Below the pieces are notes generated by a model, which saw nothing but the letters and a program-made list of their open reading frames with translations, was not told where the DNA came from and did no database searches. A DNA stretch of 64,000 nt from Alligator mississippiensis. Lineage: Eukaryota > Chordata > Crocodylia > Alligatoridae. Positions 39,301-45,776 of this stretch are shown in pieces. Numbering within the stretch: the stretch's first letter is position 1; the number at the start of each line of letters is the position of its first letter. The stretch covers positions 28,024,001 through 28,088,000 of the forward strand of contig NC_081827.1 of NCBI RefSeq assembly GCF_030867095.1, read 5' to 3'. The position numbers and the translations under genes are program-made.

Positions 39301-42300
39301 TTCCTAAAATTGGGGAAGGGGGATTCTTTAACTTTTAATGAAGAAATGATAGTCTGATCAGAATTCACATCTCAAGCGTTCTTGAAATTGCTTGGTATGA
39401 ATGCACCATTGGTTGTAGAATGAGAGCCCTTTCCTGTATTCATCAAAAAAAATTTCCAGACTTCAGCAGTAGTTGCCACAAAATATTAAATGATGAACTA
39501 AACTCTGACCCTCTCAATGTCTGTTTTTGGATGCAAGAGATAAAGCAGAACACACCAAACATAAGACTCTTCTATAGTTCAGATAGGTAGCAAAATTAAT
39601 TATAAGATCATCAGGTTATGATTCTTGTTTAACCACCTCAGAAAAGAAAAGTGAAGAGAAACTCATACATTTTATTACTTCTAAAACTTTCCAGTATAAT
39701 ACTGTTAGGTTTTACTTTTCAGAGATAATATTTCAATCTCCTTTAACAACCAAATGTCTTTTTATTTTAATTTGGGTTTGTTTTAAAAAAATGAAAATGC
39801 TTCAGATTCACATTAGAGCAGCTGAGATTAGAATCAGGCCTGTAATGTTTTTAGTCACTACTGTCATTGATGTAAGATCAGAATTAGGTATTTCAGGGGA
39901 ACTTCAGTAAAGGTAGAATTGAAAACTTACTTTTGAACATCTGAAAGACTATATAGATATTTGTTCATAAAATGCAGCAGCCTTCCCCTCATTGCACCTG
40001 TACAAATATAGCTCTCAAATCTACATCTTTCTGTTCCACCTCCTTACCACCTCTGCTGGTATTTTACTCATTTAACATCCTTTTGTCTCTACCCAGTCCT
40101 TCACCATGCCCATCTCTGCCACCACTCCTAACTTTGTGTCCTCTTCTTATCTTTCTTCCTTGCCTCCTCTCCTCTTGCTGTATCTGTGTTGCCCATCTTG
40201 TACTTGGATTAGAATCTGTTTGGAGCAGAGACCATCTAGCGTAGGGATGCTCAACCTCTGTCCCAATGGGGGACATGTGGCCTATGGAGCTATCACATCC
40301 AGCCCATGGGGCTCCTTATGGGTTGGGAATTTGGTGGCAGGAGAGCCATGGTCATTAATATGGCCACCCTCCACCTGCTCAATTCCCAAACCTCAAGCCT
40401 TATGTTCCAGCCACATCCCCTTCCCCCTGACAGAACCAAGCCATGCCCATTTCCCCCAGCCCCCCCACCATGGGTCTGGGCCATGCCCCTTTTCTCTTCC
40501 CTCCCTGATGGGGCCAGGCCATGCCCTTTTCCCCCTTTCTCTTCCACAGGGCCAAGCCATACCACTCTCCTTTCATCCCCTTCCCCCCCCCCCCCCCCCC
40601 AAGTCACGGAGTTGGGCTATGTCCTTTTCCCCTCTCCCCATCAGGGCCAGGCCATGCTCCTTTCCCCTTCCTCTCCCATGGGGCTGAGCCATGACCCCTC
40701 ACTGCAGGGAAAGCTGTGCCCCCTTCCCCTGCAGGGCTGGGTGAGGTCCAAACTGCCCCCCGCCTCCCTCTGCACAGCCAGATGATGCCTGCTGCATGTG
40801 CCCTAGGTGCTGGATTAGGACCACCAGCTGGATCCGGGCCCCAGATGGACTGGGCACTGCCCATCTGGCCCACTGGAGAAAAAGGTTGAGCACCACTGAT
40901 CTAGCACAAAGGGGTTATGGTCCATGACTAGGTCTCCTGAGTATTGCATAATGCTAATTTTTATAAAGAGAGGCATGGATTTCTTAAGGTGACATCTTTT
41001 GTTGGCCCAGCCATGTAGTTGAGACAGTTAGACAAGCTTCCAAATGCAAGACTTTCTTCCTTAGGTCTAGCTCCCTGCGGTATGTTCCTGGCTTCTTGTG
41101 ATCAGACCTGAGGAAGAATGTCTAACATTTGAAAGCTCGCCTGACTTTATCCCAGCTACATAGTTGGTCCAATAAAGGATAATCACCCTAAGAAACCCTT
41201 GCCTTTCACATAATTTCTTGACCATCGTGACTACAGCATCACTCATATGCTACCAAGTGTTATAAATTAGCTTCTATATTTTACAGCTCTTTCCAAGGCA
41301 ACCAATGAAGTGATTGCTGTTAAAAAGCAGTCTGAAGGCCTTAAGAGGGAATATGATCGTCTTATGAAAGACCATAAACGGCTGCAGGTAGGTGGTTGTG
41401 CTTCACTGAACGAGCAGAATGTTCTGAAATTGTACCAGCAAAATGATACACGTTTCTGCTCCAAGAGCAGGAGAACTATATCAAATGCTTTTGGTGCTGC
41501 ATAAAGTTTACAGTGGTCAGTATTCTATAATGTTGTAAAGCATCCTTTATTATTTAGGTAATTATTCAGGTAATATATTTTATTAGACCAATCATGTAGT
41601 TAGGAAAGACAAGCTTTTAAGCACAGAGTGCTTTTCCTTGAGTTGCCTCCCTGATATTGGATATTGCAAAAAAAATCCTTGCTTCTTGCATTTTCTCTGG
41701 ACCACAGCTGCAATGATACTCCAGCCCCCCACTACATATAAATCATCTTGCAGAATTCCATCCTGCAGGAATCTGATGGCAAGTCTGACTAGTAATTTTT
41801 TTCCTGAGAAGAGAAAAATGCAGATCAGTTTGCTATTGCTTGGAGATGACTCAAGATTTATATCTGCCTTTCGTTCAGAGGCTGAGACTGAAGCTTTGAG
41901 TCAAGCAATAGAAATGTCACTACTGTGTGCATGAGAAGGTAGCTTGTGCTTTGACTTTTTTGTATATAATAATGTTGCAGCATATGGACTGTAATCCTCA
42001 AGAAACAAGGAAAAAACCTAGATTACAATCGCTTTTCAAACTGAGTGAAGTGAATAACGATAACAAACACCATAACTGGCAAAACCGCCAAATTTTTAAA
42101 ATTTTAATTATTGGGTTTCTGTGTTCGATTATTCATAAAATCATAGGCAGGGTTGCTAGTGCTGCCTATTACTGTGGTCAGGCACTCATTTGGAAGACCC
42201 TGTTTTCAGTTTGTCAAACTTTAACTGTGTGTGGACTGAAATGTTCCCTGTAAGGTATCTGCCTCAGGCTAAAATTTTGGGGGAGTTTCCTCCAAAACAT

Positions 42301-44561
42301 TTCAGCTGTTTCTAAGAATTCTTAGCAAAGGAAGGACCGTTTTTCTGCTCCTGTGAAATATCTGTGCCAGTTTGGCCAAATTATAGCCATTTAGAAAATC
42401 TGTGTGCGCTCAGAGAGGTCTTAGATTAGCAGTTAAAATCTCCAAGTATTTTGCCTTGCATATACTGCAGCCCCTCAGGCCCTGATGCCAACCAGACTGT
42501 GCACACAATCTGCATGAAGTGAGGGGATCTGTGCCGTCTCTTTCAGCTCCTCGTTTTTGGTATTCTTCATCAACACAGCAACTGGGCATGTTTGAGTCCA
42601 GGACAATGGAGTGATGTTGTAACTGCAGTACCATGTTACTTTAGGCAGGAGCCTAGCACTGCATATAGATGTACTGTCAATTCTTCTCTCCTTTGCACTC
42701 CCAGCTGGCATCTTGTTTACAGAGTGGGCAAGAGCCAGATGGGGGTGGAGAAGTGTGAAGAGTACTGGAGTGAGCTGAAGCTTCTAGAAAAATGGACTGA
42801 GTGTAGGCAGGGGAAAAAAGGGGGAAATGGGCACTGGGACAACAATTAGTTGGGCAAGGAGAATGGGTCCAGAGTCCAGGAGTTTGGGGGAGAGGCTAGG
42901 AGCTTGTGGTGGGAAGAAAGTGGAAATCATAGGAGAGAGTAGGGCCAATGGGCAAAGAGTCAGGTCAGGGAAAACAGGAATTGGCTGGACAAAGAAACTA
43001 AAATAAGATGTCTGAGGAACCTGGATTCCCAAGCTTCACCATTCATCTGCCATCACAGATACTTGCTAGAAGCCACTGCCTAAATGTCTTGTCCTCTTTA
43101 ATGCTGGTCGATAGAAAGGAGACAAAGCTGTGGCTGTTCATGTGCATTTGTTAGCTTAAGTGGGAGAGGTCTGTGGTAGATGTAAAAGTTCTCTCCATGG
43201 TGGTGAACCATAAGGGTGTTAATAAGAGGCCACACGATGGGAATTTTTCCTTTTAAAATCCTAGGAAATTGTGCATATGCAGCTGTATTCTAAAAACATT
43301 AAGGGCACATCTACACATCACCCTATGGTGATGTAGTGACATGCTGTATCACTGTATGACATGCTATGCAACATAGCAATCACATGGGTTTACACATGAT
43401 CGCCAGCTGTCACTATACGGCACACTCCCCCAGTATAACATACTGCTACAGTGACGCAGCAGCAAAATTTAACCATGCGCTGTGCACATGGCACAGTAAC
43501 CACCCATACTGCACCGTGCTTTTGGAAGTACTAAAGCATGGCACCATATGAATGTCATCATACAGCGACATGTAGACGTGCCCTAAGAACGTCATCCTTG
43601 CCTCTTGCCTGGACATAGTCTGAGAATAAATCAGTGTTGTGCAGTGAAAGAGACTATTTTGATACAGGAAGGTGCATTGTGATTGCAGGAAGAGAATGCA
43701 TAGTCTCATAGTTGCAGTTTGGATGCTGCTGGGAAGAATCCAGTTCTAAGATCACATGTTCATTTTCTGATTGCCCAGCTTGAGTCAATGGGGTCTGTCT
43801 GGTAAGAAACATTGAGCACTGAAGACAGTTAGAGCTGCTTTTTGAACATCTATATTATTACCAAGTAGGATTACAGAAATTTCAAATTGGTCACCCAAAA
43901 TTAAAGGACATTTTTTCATCTCACCCAGGATCTGTCTCCTCTCAAGTTCTTCTGCTCTTTCCTGTGAAGGTCACGTACAAGTCTCCTTTGTGTTTTGCTT
44001 TAACAAAAGGAGAGCAAGTTAGTGTGATTGAGTGGGTGCAGTATTTTTATTTTATTTTAGAATCTGCACAGCAGCTTTCTCATTCAGAGCACCTCACCAC
44101 CCCAGGGTCTGGGAAGCTACTGTGGAACTTAGCTCTGGCATGTAGGAACCAACTGCATTTTCTCTCTGCTGTGGTACCATTTTATGGTTCTGCTGCTTCT
44201 GGCAGTTGTTTGGCCCTTGGCCATACAGATCAAACATCATGAAGTTGAAGCATAAAACTAAACAATAAGAATATTAACAGCTTCATGCAGTATAAACAGG
44301 AAGGACTTTGAGGATGAATCAGTTGCATAGTGAAAGGGGGCTGTTGGCTGTAGGATCCCCGCTTGGCCTGCTGTGGAAGGTCTGTGGTGAATAAAGCAGA
44401 AAGAAAAAGGATGCGCTCACAGTTAAGGCAGGATGTTCACAACAGTCTGTGTTCTTGCCAAGTGCAAAGACTGTTCATTTTAATTCTCTTTCTGATGTGT
44501 TTGTCTCTCTTTTCAGGACCTTTTAGATGAAGATGAGGAGGAGGATAAGAAAGCCCAGTAG
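9178..44561 (+). CDS. BCAP29: BCAP29 gene, complete coding region in 7 exons (B-cell receptor-associated protein 29)
   Basis: This spliced gene encodes an ER membrane protein of the BAP29/BAP31 family, which helps export or retain membrane proteins and takes part in ER stress and apoptosis signalling. Coding exons are 9178-9269, 15284-15384, 17653-17803, 20230-20365, 28741-28852, 41287-41387 and 44517-44561, 738 nt in all, giving 245 aa (human about 241). All junctions are GT-AG and in phase. The protein has three hydrophobic segments (about residues 7-26, 47-64 and 103-123), a conserved Glu in the first (YAEIG), and a long charged C-terminal coiled-coil region (about 130-231). It ends in an acidic run and KKAQ, a dilysine ER-retrieval signal. 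It lies between DUS4L and SLC26A4, as in human. Confidence 0.95.
9690..10131. mobile_element. 5'-truncated hAT-like element with pyrimidine-rich repeat core
   Basis: The right end (GAAAGGTTAAGTATCACTG, ending 10131) is a hAT-type terminal repeat. The core begins with TTAACATGGCCGCC, homologous to TTAATATGGCCACC at 40355, and has the same C/T-rich 40-50-bp units ending in GGGCCATGCC-like words. The left terminal repeat is not convincing and no target duplication was found, so the 5' end is probably missing. Confidence 0.45.
11357..12080 (-). mobile_element. Minus-strand CR1 inserted in another CR1, with 11-bp target duplication
   Basis: Identical 11-bp AGGTATGTCTT copies flank it at 11346-11356 and 12081-12091. 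On the minus strand it encodes CR1 reverse-transcriptase C-terminal text ([34 protein letters not shown]) and the 3' tail with AGTCCCCCTGCACTAGGCAG (read on +). It is 5'-truncated at about 724 bp, with coding frames broken. Confidence 0.8.
12193..12516. mobile_element. Non-autonomous hAT element with perfect 8-bp target duplication
   Basis: GACTAGAT is duplicated at 12185-12192 and 12517-12524. The left end (TAGCATTTCTTAACCTGTGG) and the complement of the right end (CAGTGGTTCTCAACCTTC) form an imperfect terminal inverted repeat of hAT type. It is 324 bp long with no transposase. It interrupts the CR1 phrase TTGGACTAGATGACC, which is restored exactly when the element and one duplicate are removed. 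Confidence 0.85.
12830..12900. repeat. Short fold-back-type repeat fragment
   Basis: It contains ATGAAAGTTTATGCCTTTCT and CAGTTAATCTCTAAGG, phrases of a dispersed amniote repeat related in layout to the fold-back pieces. It is too short to classify. Confidence 0.3.
13065..13745. repeat. Degenerate modular repeat
   Basis: Two short modules recur. One is CCCTGATCTGGGG-like (13147, 13243, 13631, 13685). The other is CCCATGTGCCAGACA-like (about 13163, 13256, 13519, 13697). Each is followed by AAAGGGG/GCAGCAT-type words. The spacing is irregular, so this is a decayed internal-repeat element rather than a clean tandem array. Open frames on the minus strand here are products of the repeat. Confidence 0.45.
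13871..14076. mobile_element. Harbinger-like MITE (GGGC...GCCC terminal repeats)
   Basis: The left end GGGCGCATCTACATGTTTAC and the complement of the right end, GGGCATGTTTACATGA, are inverted repeats. ACT flanks both ends (13868-13870 and 14077-14079), a 3-bp target duplication. It is 206 bp long and non-coding. It belongs with similar elements at 43303, 55449 and 57618. Confidence 0.6.
14080..15283 (+). other. BCAP29: BCAP29 intron 1, 3' part: no recognised feature
   Basis: AT-rich intronic sequence with T-rich runs near 14938-14980. The acceptor polypyrimidine tract is at 15259-15283. I see no repeat that I can name. Confidence 0.5.
15284..15384 (+). CDS. BCAP29: BCAP29 coding exon 2 (residues 31-65)
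   Basis: The acceptor is TTTTTTACAG at 15274-15283 and the donor GTAAGT is at 15385. It encodes [20 protein letters not shown] and then a hydrophobic run ([13 protein letters not shown]), the second membrane segment. It ends in a split Asp codon (G|AT). Confidence 0.95.
15385..17652 (+). other. BCAP29: BCAP29 intron 2: no recognised feature
   Basis: A 2268-bp AT-rich intron with no assignable repeat or gene. Purine-rich runs occur near 17230-17285. Open frames here are short and lack domains. Confidence 0.5.
17653..17803 (+). CDS. BCAP29: BCAP29 coding exon 3 (residues 65-115)
   Basis: The acceptor AG is at 17651-17652 and the donor GTAAGT is at 17804. It encodes [17 protein letters not shown], then the strongly conserved [18 protein letters not shown] segment leading into the third membrane helix. 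It ends in a split Leu codon. Confidence 0.95.
18425..18457 (+). repeat. 33-bp sequence repeated at 19902-19934
   Basis: CTTGTGGAACACATGG, then GGACACATGG, recur 1.48 kb apart within BCAP29 intron 3 with only a couple of differences. They are probably fragments of one unidentified interspersed repeat. Confidence 0.5.
18622..18892. mobile_element. Non-autonomous hAT element, 8-bp target duplication (7/8)
   Basis: The ends CAGTAGTGCTCAATC and (complement) CAGGGGTGCTTATCC form terminal inverted repeats. They are flanked by CTGTAGAC (18614-18621) and CTATAGAC (18893-18900). It is 271 bp long with no coding capacity and lies in BCAP29 intron 3. Confidence 0.72.
19265..19450. repeat. Core fragment of the GC-rich hAT family
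   Basis: It has the GGTGGCAGGGAA, GTTAATATTGCCACCATT and CCCATAAAGAGCTCC words that also occur near 40320-40365 and 46980-47050. No ends were found. Confidence 0.3.
20230..20365 (+). CDS. BCAP29: BCAP29 coding exon 4 (residues 115-160)
   Basis: The acceptor is CTTCCTCAG at 20221-20229 and the donor GTATCA is at 20366. It encodes [17 protein letters not shown], the end of the third membrane helix, and the start of the coiled coil ([15 protein letters not shown]). It ends in phase 0. Confidence 0.95.
20763..21001. mobile_element. Non-autonomous hAT element, 8-bp target duplication (7/8)
   Basis: The ends AGAGGTTCCCAACC and (complement) AGAGTGGCTCCCAACC are flanked by TCTAAAGC (20755-20762) and TCCAAAGC (21002-21009). 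It is 239 bp long, non-coding, in BCAP29 intron 4. Confidence 0.72.
21010..21400. repeat. GC-rich hAT-family core, partly palindromic
   Basis: It contains GTAGTGTTAATTGTTGCAGC and, in opposite orientation, TATTAATGCTGCCACTG and GCAATTAACACTGCCACC, the inverted core words of the hAT-like family seen at 46980-47050. No terminal repeats were located. Confidence 0.35.
21621..21814. mobile_element. Non-autonomous hAT element with perfect 8-bp target duplication
   Basis: GTCTATAT is duplicated at 21613-21620 and 21815-21822. The ends are CAGGGGCAAGCAATTATTTT and (complement) CAGGGGCAAAATGTGGG. It is 194 bp long and non-coding. It is one of the clearest hAT insertions in the window. Confidence 0.87.
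22095..22815 (+). mobile_element. L3/CR1-like LINE 3' end (plus strand)
   Basis: Decayed text of the CR1-superfamily reverse-transcriptase tail is visible ([32 protein letters not shown]). It is followed by a 3' UTR ending in GGTCTGACCCAGTAATTCTT and TTCTTATGTTC, the signature of the older L3-type group. A sister copy is at 50455-51060. Confidence 0.72.
23283..23475. repeat. Possible hAT-like fragment
   Basis: It starts GGGATGTCAAAGATACAGCC, then GCCAGATCCAGGCTG, resembling a hAT left end with its 'bystander' wording. No right end or target duplication was found. Confidence 0.3.
23910..24080 (-). mobile_element. CR1 3' fragment (minus strand), decayed
   Basis: The words ACAGATCATCTAATCCAATCC and CACACAAGGCAGAAGTCAG are degraded CR1 tail text in reverse orientation. 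Confidence 0.45.
24084..24344 (-). other. Unrecognised sequence 3' of the RTE-like LINE
   Basis: An 84-codon minus-strand frame is open here directly downstream of the LINE remnant. It matches nothing that I recognise and is probably chance or LINE 3' sequence. Confidence 0.3.
24345..25830 (-). mobile_element. Decayed RTE-like non-LTR retrotransposon (reverse transcriptase region)
   Basis: On the minus strand, broken frames retain reverse-transcriptase words in the right order: [15 protein letters not shown] (about 25030-25110), [15 protein letters not shown] (about 24925-24970), GCVLSLL (about 24830), [13 protein letters not shown] (about 24710-24750, with the FADD catalytic box), KTKIMKVIM (about 24600), and [14 protein letters not shown] near 24430. 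Several stops and frame changes break it. The wording is not CR1. It resembles RTE/RTE-X-type elements, but the clade is uncertain. It lies antisense in BCAP29 intron 4. Confidence 0.62.
25990..26570 (+). mobile_element. CR1 LINE 3' end (plus strand)
   Basis: Reverse-transcriptase C-terminal text is present ([32 protein letters not shown], then [37 protein letters not shown]). The tail follows with GAGGGTTGGACTAGATGACC and ends GGATTCTGTGATTCC, a CR1 octamer-type 3' end. It is 5'-truncated, with a C-rich expansion near 26066-26081. Confidence 0.85.
26575..28215 (+). other. BCAP29: BCAP29 intron 4 segment: no firm feature
   Basis: This is mixed GC and AT intronic DNA. 27584-27757 has weak hAT-like ends (GAGATTCTCAAC; complement CAGTGTTTCCTAAAC) without a target duplication. 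I see no gene here. Confidence 0.4.
28225..28437 (-). mobile_element. CR1 3' tail (minus strand)
   Basis: It starts CATAGATTCATAGATGC, then GGTCAGAAGGGACCTTAAC and TGACCCCCTGCCTAGGCAGG, the crocodilian-type CR1 tail in reverse. The target-side end is not clear. It lies 300 bp before BCAP29 exon 5. Confidence 0.82.
28741..28852 (+). CDS. BCAP29: BCAP29 coding exon 5 (residues 161-198)
   Basis: The acceptor is TTTCTAACAG at 28731-28740 and the donor GTAAGC is at 28853. It encodes charged coiled-coil sequence ([20 protein letters not shown], then [17 protein letters not shown]). The last base is the G of a split Ala codon. Confidence 0.93.
28853..32829 (+). other. BCAP29: BCAP29 intron 5, 5' part: no recognised feature
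   Basis: About 4 kb of AT-rich intronic DNA without an assignable repeat. Open frames on both strands are short and have no known domains. A minus-strand AATAAA at about 32260-32265 lies in a stretch that I could not classify. Confidence 0.45.
32830..33240. mobile_element. Probable hAT element, perfect 8-bp target duplication
   Basis: GGCTAGAT occurs at both 32822-32829 and 33241-33248. The left end CAGGGTTGTTCAATTTC and core words (CAACCTTTTGCGGGCTACGT) fit the hAT style. The right end is diverged (complement CACAGCTGTCCG), so the inverted repeat is weak. Confidence 0.55.
33640..34110 (+). mobile_element. tRNA-derived SINE (MIR-like layout), split by a hAT
   Basis: The head (33640-33743) has a box-A-like GTCCAGTGGTTGGAATGC and a box-B-like CAGTCTTATTCC, as in tRNA-derived SINEs. 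The tail (34052-34110) has ACCTTGGTTTCCCTG, then CAAAGGGGAAAAGAGG, similar to the body of MIR-type SINEs. The two parts are separated by a 300-bp hAT-like insertion. The family assignment is tentative. Confidence 0.5.
33744..34043. mobile_element. hAT-like element inserted in the SINE
   Basis: The left end CGGAGGTTGCGACCCAC and the complement of the right end, CAGGGGTTCTGATGGGGG, form an imperfect inverted repeat. They are flanked by TCTTGGAT (33736-33743) and TTTTAGAT (34044-34051), 6 of 8 matching. Non-coding, about 300 bp. Confidence 0.5.
34111..35506 (+). other. BCAP29: BCAP29 intron 5 segment with (TA)n
   Basis: This is AT-rich, with a TA microsatellite at about 34702-34725. No other feature was recognised. 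Confidence 0.45.
35515..36500. mobile_element. Large non-autonomous hAT-like element with internal repeats
   Basis: The left end TAGGGCTGTGCGAAGCTTCG and the complement of the right end, TAGGCCTATGTGAAGCAGC, are inverted repeats. They are flanked by ATAACAAA (35507-35514) and ATAACAAG (36501-36508). Both subterminal regions are rich in GATTCG/CGAATC words in opposite orientation (for example TCGGCCCGATTCGATGGC and CAGCCGAATCGAATCAG). The GC-rich centre has repeated blocks (GGGGCAATGGGGGGGCAGCAGGGATCACC-like at 36080 and 36250). Stop-poor frames inside are not genes. Length is 986 bp. Confidence 0.75.
36521..36781. mobile_element. Non-autonomous hAT element (Charlie-like ends)
   Basis: The ends are CAGGGGTGGTCAGCC and (complement) CAGTGGGGACCAACC. 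The flanks are TTCTAGTC (36513-36520) and TTCCAGTC (36782-36789), 7 of 8 matching. It is 261 bp long and lies only 20 bp from the larger hAT-like element. Confidence 0.75.
36795..37300 (-). mobile_element. CR1-like LINE fragment (minus strand)
   Basis: The minus-strand frame keeps [20 protein letters not shown], the CR1 C-terminal motif. The + strand shows CTTCCCTGGGAAGCTGGTTCC and AACATGGTATCTGAAATC. The rest is decayed. Confidence 0.7.
37301..40233 (+). other. BCAP29: BCAP29 intron 5 segment: no recognised feature
   Basis: About 2.9 kb of AT-rich intronic DNA in which I could not identify a repeat, gene or RNA. It is one of the longest plain stretches of the intron. Confidence 0.45.
40242..40898. 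mobile_element. Non-autonomous hAT element with minisatellite core
   Basis: The ends TAGGGATGCTCAACC and (complement) CAGTGGTGCTCAACC are flanked by ATCTAGCG (40234-40241) and ATCTAGCA (40899-40906). The core (about 40412-40735) is an irregular tandem of 37-50-bp pyrimidine-rich units ending in GGGCCAGGCCATGCC-like words. It includes an 18-C run at 40583-40600. Related copy at 9690-10131. Confidence 0.8.
40981..41193. mobile_element. Second fold-back element (short arms)
   Basis: The left arm (about 40981-41070) and right arm (about 41103-41193) are inverted. Examples are TTCTTAAGGTGACATC against GATAATCACCCTAAGAA, GCCATGTAGTTGAGACAG against CCAGCTACATAGTTGG, and TTCCTTAGGTCT against AGACCTGAGGAAG. 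The layout matches the larger element at 1976-2631 but the arms are more diverged. It ends about 90 bp before BCAP29 exon 6. Confidence 0.6.
41287..41387 (+). CDS. BCAP29: BCAP29 coding exon 6 (residues 198-231)
   Basis: The acceptor is TTTTACAG ending at 41286 and the donor GTAGGT is at 41388. It encodes [20 protein letters not shown] and then [14 protein letters not shown], matching the vertebrate BAP29 coiled-coil end (the human region reads SERLSKEYDQLLKEH). The frame stays open for 38 codons into the intron. Confidence 0.95.
41561..41645. repeat. Half copy of the fold-back-type repeat
   Basis: ATTTTATTAGACCAATCATG, GTTAGGAAAGACAAGC and GCTTTTCCTTGAG follow the same order as one fold-back arm. 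No second arm was seen. Confidence 0.45.
41646..43299 (+). other. BCAP29: BCAP29 intron 6 segment: no recognised feature
   Basis: AT-rich and purine-rich intronic sequence. Frames of up to 108 codons exist but show no homology that I recognise. Confidence 0.45.
43303..43583. mobile_element. Harbinger-like MITE with TAA target duplication
   Basis: GGGCACATCTACACAT at the left and the complement of the right end, GGGCACGTCTACATGTCGC, are terminal inverted repeats. TAA flanks both ends (43300-43302, 43584-43586), a 3-bp duplication typical of PIF/Harbinger elements. It is 281 bp long and non-coding. Confidence 0.75.
43587..44516 (+). other. BCAP29: BCAP29 intron 6, 3' part: no recognised feature
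   Basis: Plain intronic DNA up to the polypyrimidine tract at about 44490-44514. Confidence 0.45.
44517..44561 (+). CDS. BCAP29: BCAP29 coding exon 7 with stop (residues 232-245)
   Basis: The acceptor is TCTCTTTTCAG ending at 44516. It encodes [14 protein letters not shown], then TAG at 44559-44561. The lysines at -4 and -3 from the C-terminus form a KKxx COPI-dependent ER-retrieval motif, expected for this family. The run of seven acidic residues in eight before it is notable. Confidence 0.88.
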   Translation, partial: DLLDEDEEEDKKAQ

Positions 44562-45550
44562 ACGTGGTTCAGAGAAGACCATGGATACAGTTGCCTCCAT
44601 GGGAAGGTCATACTCTTGTCTTCAGCCTCCTCACATGTATAAATAGAAAACAAGATTAGATTTTCTTAAAATCCAAAGCACTGCAGTTCGCTATTCATGT
44701 TCTACTTACAGCTCTGGTTGCCAAATATATTCTGTGCCGTAGTGAAAATATTAAATGATCTAGAAGATATGCCAGGAAGTCTGTCTTTGCTCTTGTGAGG
44801 TAAAATTAAGCATTTTAAATGGGAAAATTCCTTCTGGAGCAACAACCTGGTGGTTCTCCATCCTTTTGCCTTGCAACATGGTAAAAGATCATGGACAATA
44901 ACACCAATAGCATTGCGTGGATTTACAAGTCGCAACAAAGTGTGCAAATCTGACAACTTCAGCTTCTTTTGCCAGCAGCTGTTAGCCTCGTACAGTTCAA
45001 CTTTAAAAAGTTAAACATTCTATCTGCTGTTATATTTGTGTGAAGTATTTGACAATCAGCAAAAGCGTAAAATCTAGATTTCTAAATCTGTCTCAAACTA
45101 GCTTGTGTGCGTGGTTTTGGATGGGTATTTTTTGTTTTGAGAGGGGGTGGGGCTCTTTTGTTTTATGGGTTTTACATTTTTCTTTTTAAATCAGCCACTA
45201 AGAGTAACATGTTTGCAGTAATGCACTCTGCATGCATTATGATTACTCCTTTGAGACTACTTTGAATTTCTTTTTAGTTATAACTGAAAATATTGTTATG
45301 TATCCTCTGGTTTATTTATACAAGTACTGAGGTCTCTTTACTCTGTACCACCTAACTTCTTGCTTTGTAAATTATAACTTTATTTGAAAAATATTCTCTT
45401 TTGTTTTTTCATGGCTAAAGTACCTCAAACAAATGTACACTGTTTTAAATGGGTTTTTTGCATTCTAAAAACACTTGCATTAGCTGGTTGAAATTTTCTA
45501 CTATGAAGTTGAATATTGTTATATTAAAGGAATTGTTAAAGCATTTATGT
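44562..45550 (+). other. BCAP29: BCAP29 3' UTR
   Basis: The UTR follows the TAG at 44559-44561. It is AT-rich with T/GT-rich blocks and no repeat insertion, as expected for a conserved 3' UTR. The end is set by the proposed poly(A) signal at 45523. Confidence 0.6.
45523..45528 (+). promoter_or_regulatory. BCAP29: Likely BCAP29 poly(A) signal (ATTAAA)
   Basis: ATTAAA is followed about 20 nt downstream by the GT-rich element TGTTTGTGTGTGTTTC at 45548-45563, the expected cleavage-signal arrangement. AATAAA hexamers at 47577 and near 48905 could mark longer forms but lie beyond several repeats. Confidence 0.55.
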
Positions 45551-45776
45551 TTGTGTGTGTTTCTACAACACTTACCTGGTAAATTATTTCATTAGAGCAT
45601 TCGGAATCAGTATTTATTTACCAGAGGTTCAAAACGTTTACATAATTTAAGATTTTATTTTTTCTGGAAAAGATGGCATTAGTATTGTTCATAACACTCT
45701 TTGTTTCTCCCTCTCTCTTTGAACCAACCTCACTCCATCCCTACTTCTCATATTTTGACTTTCATTTCAAACAATA

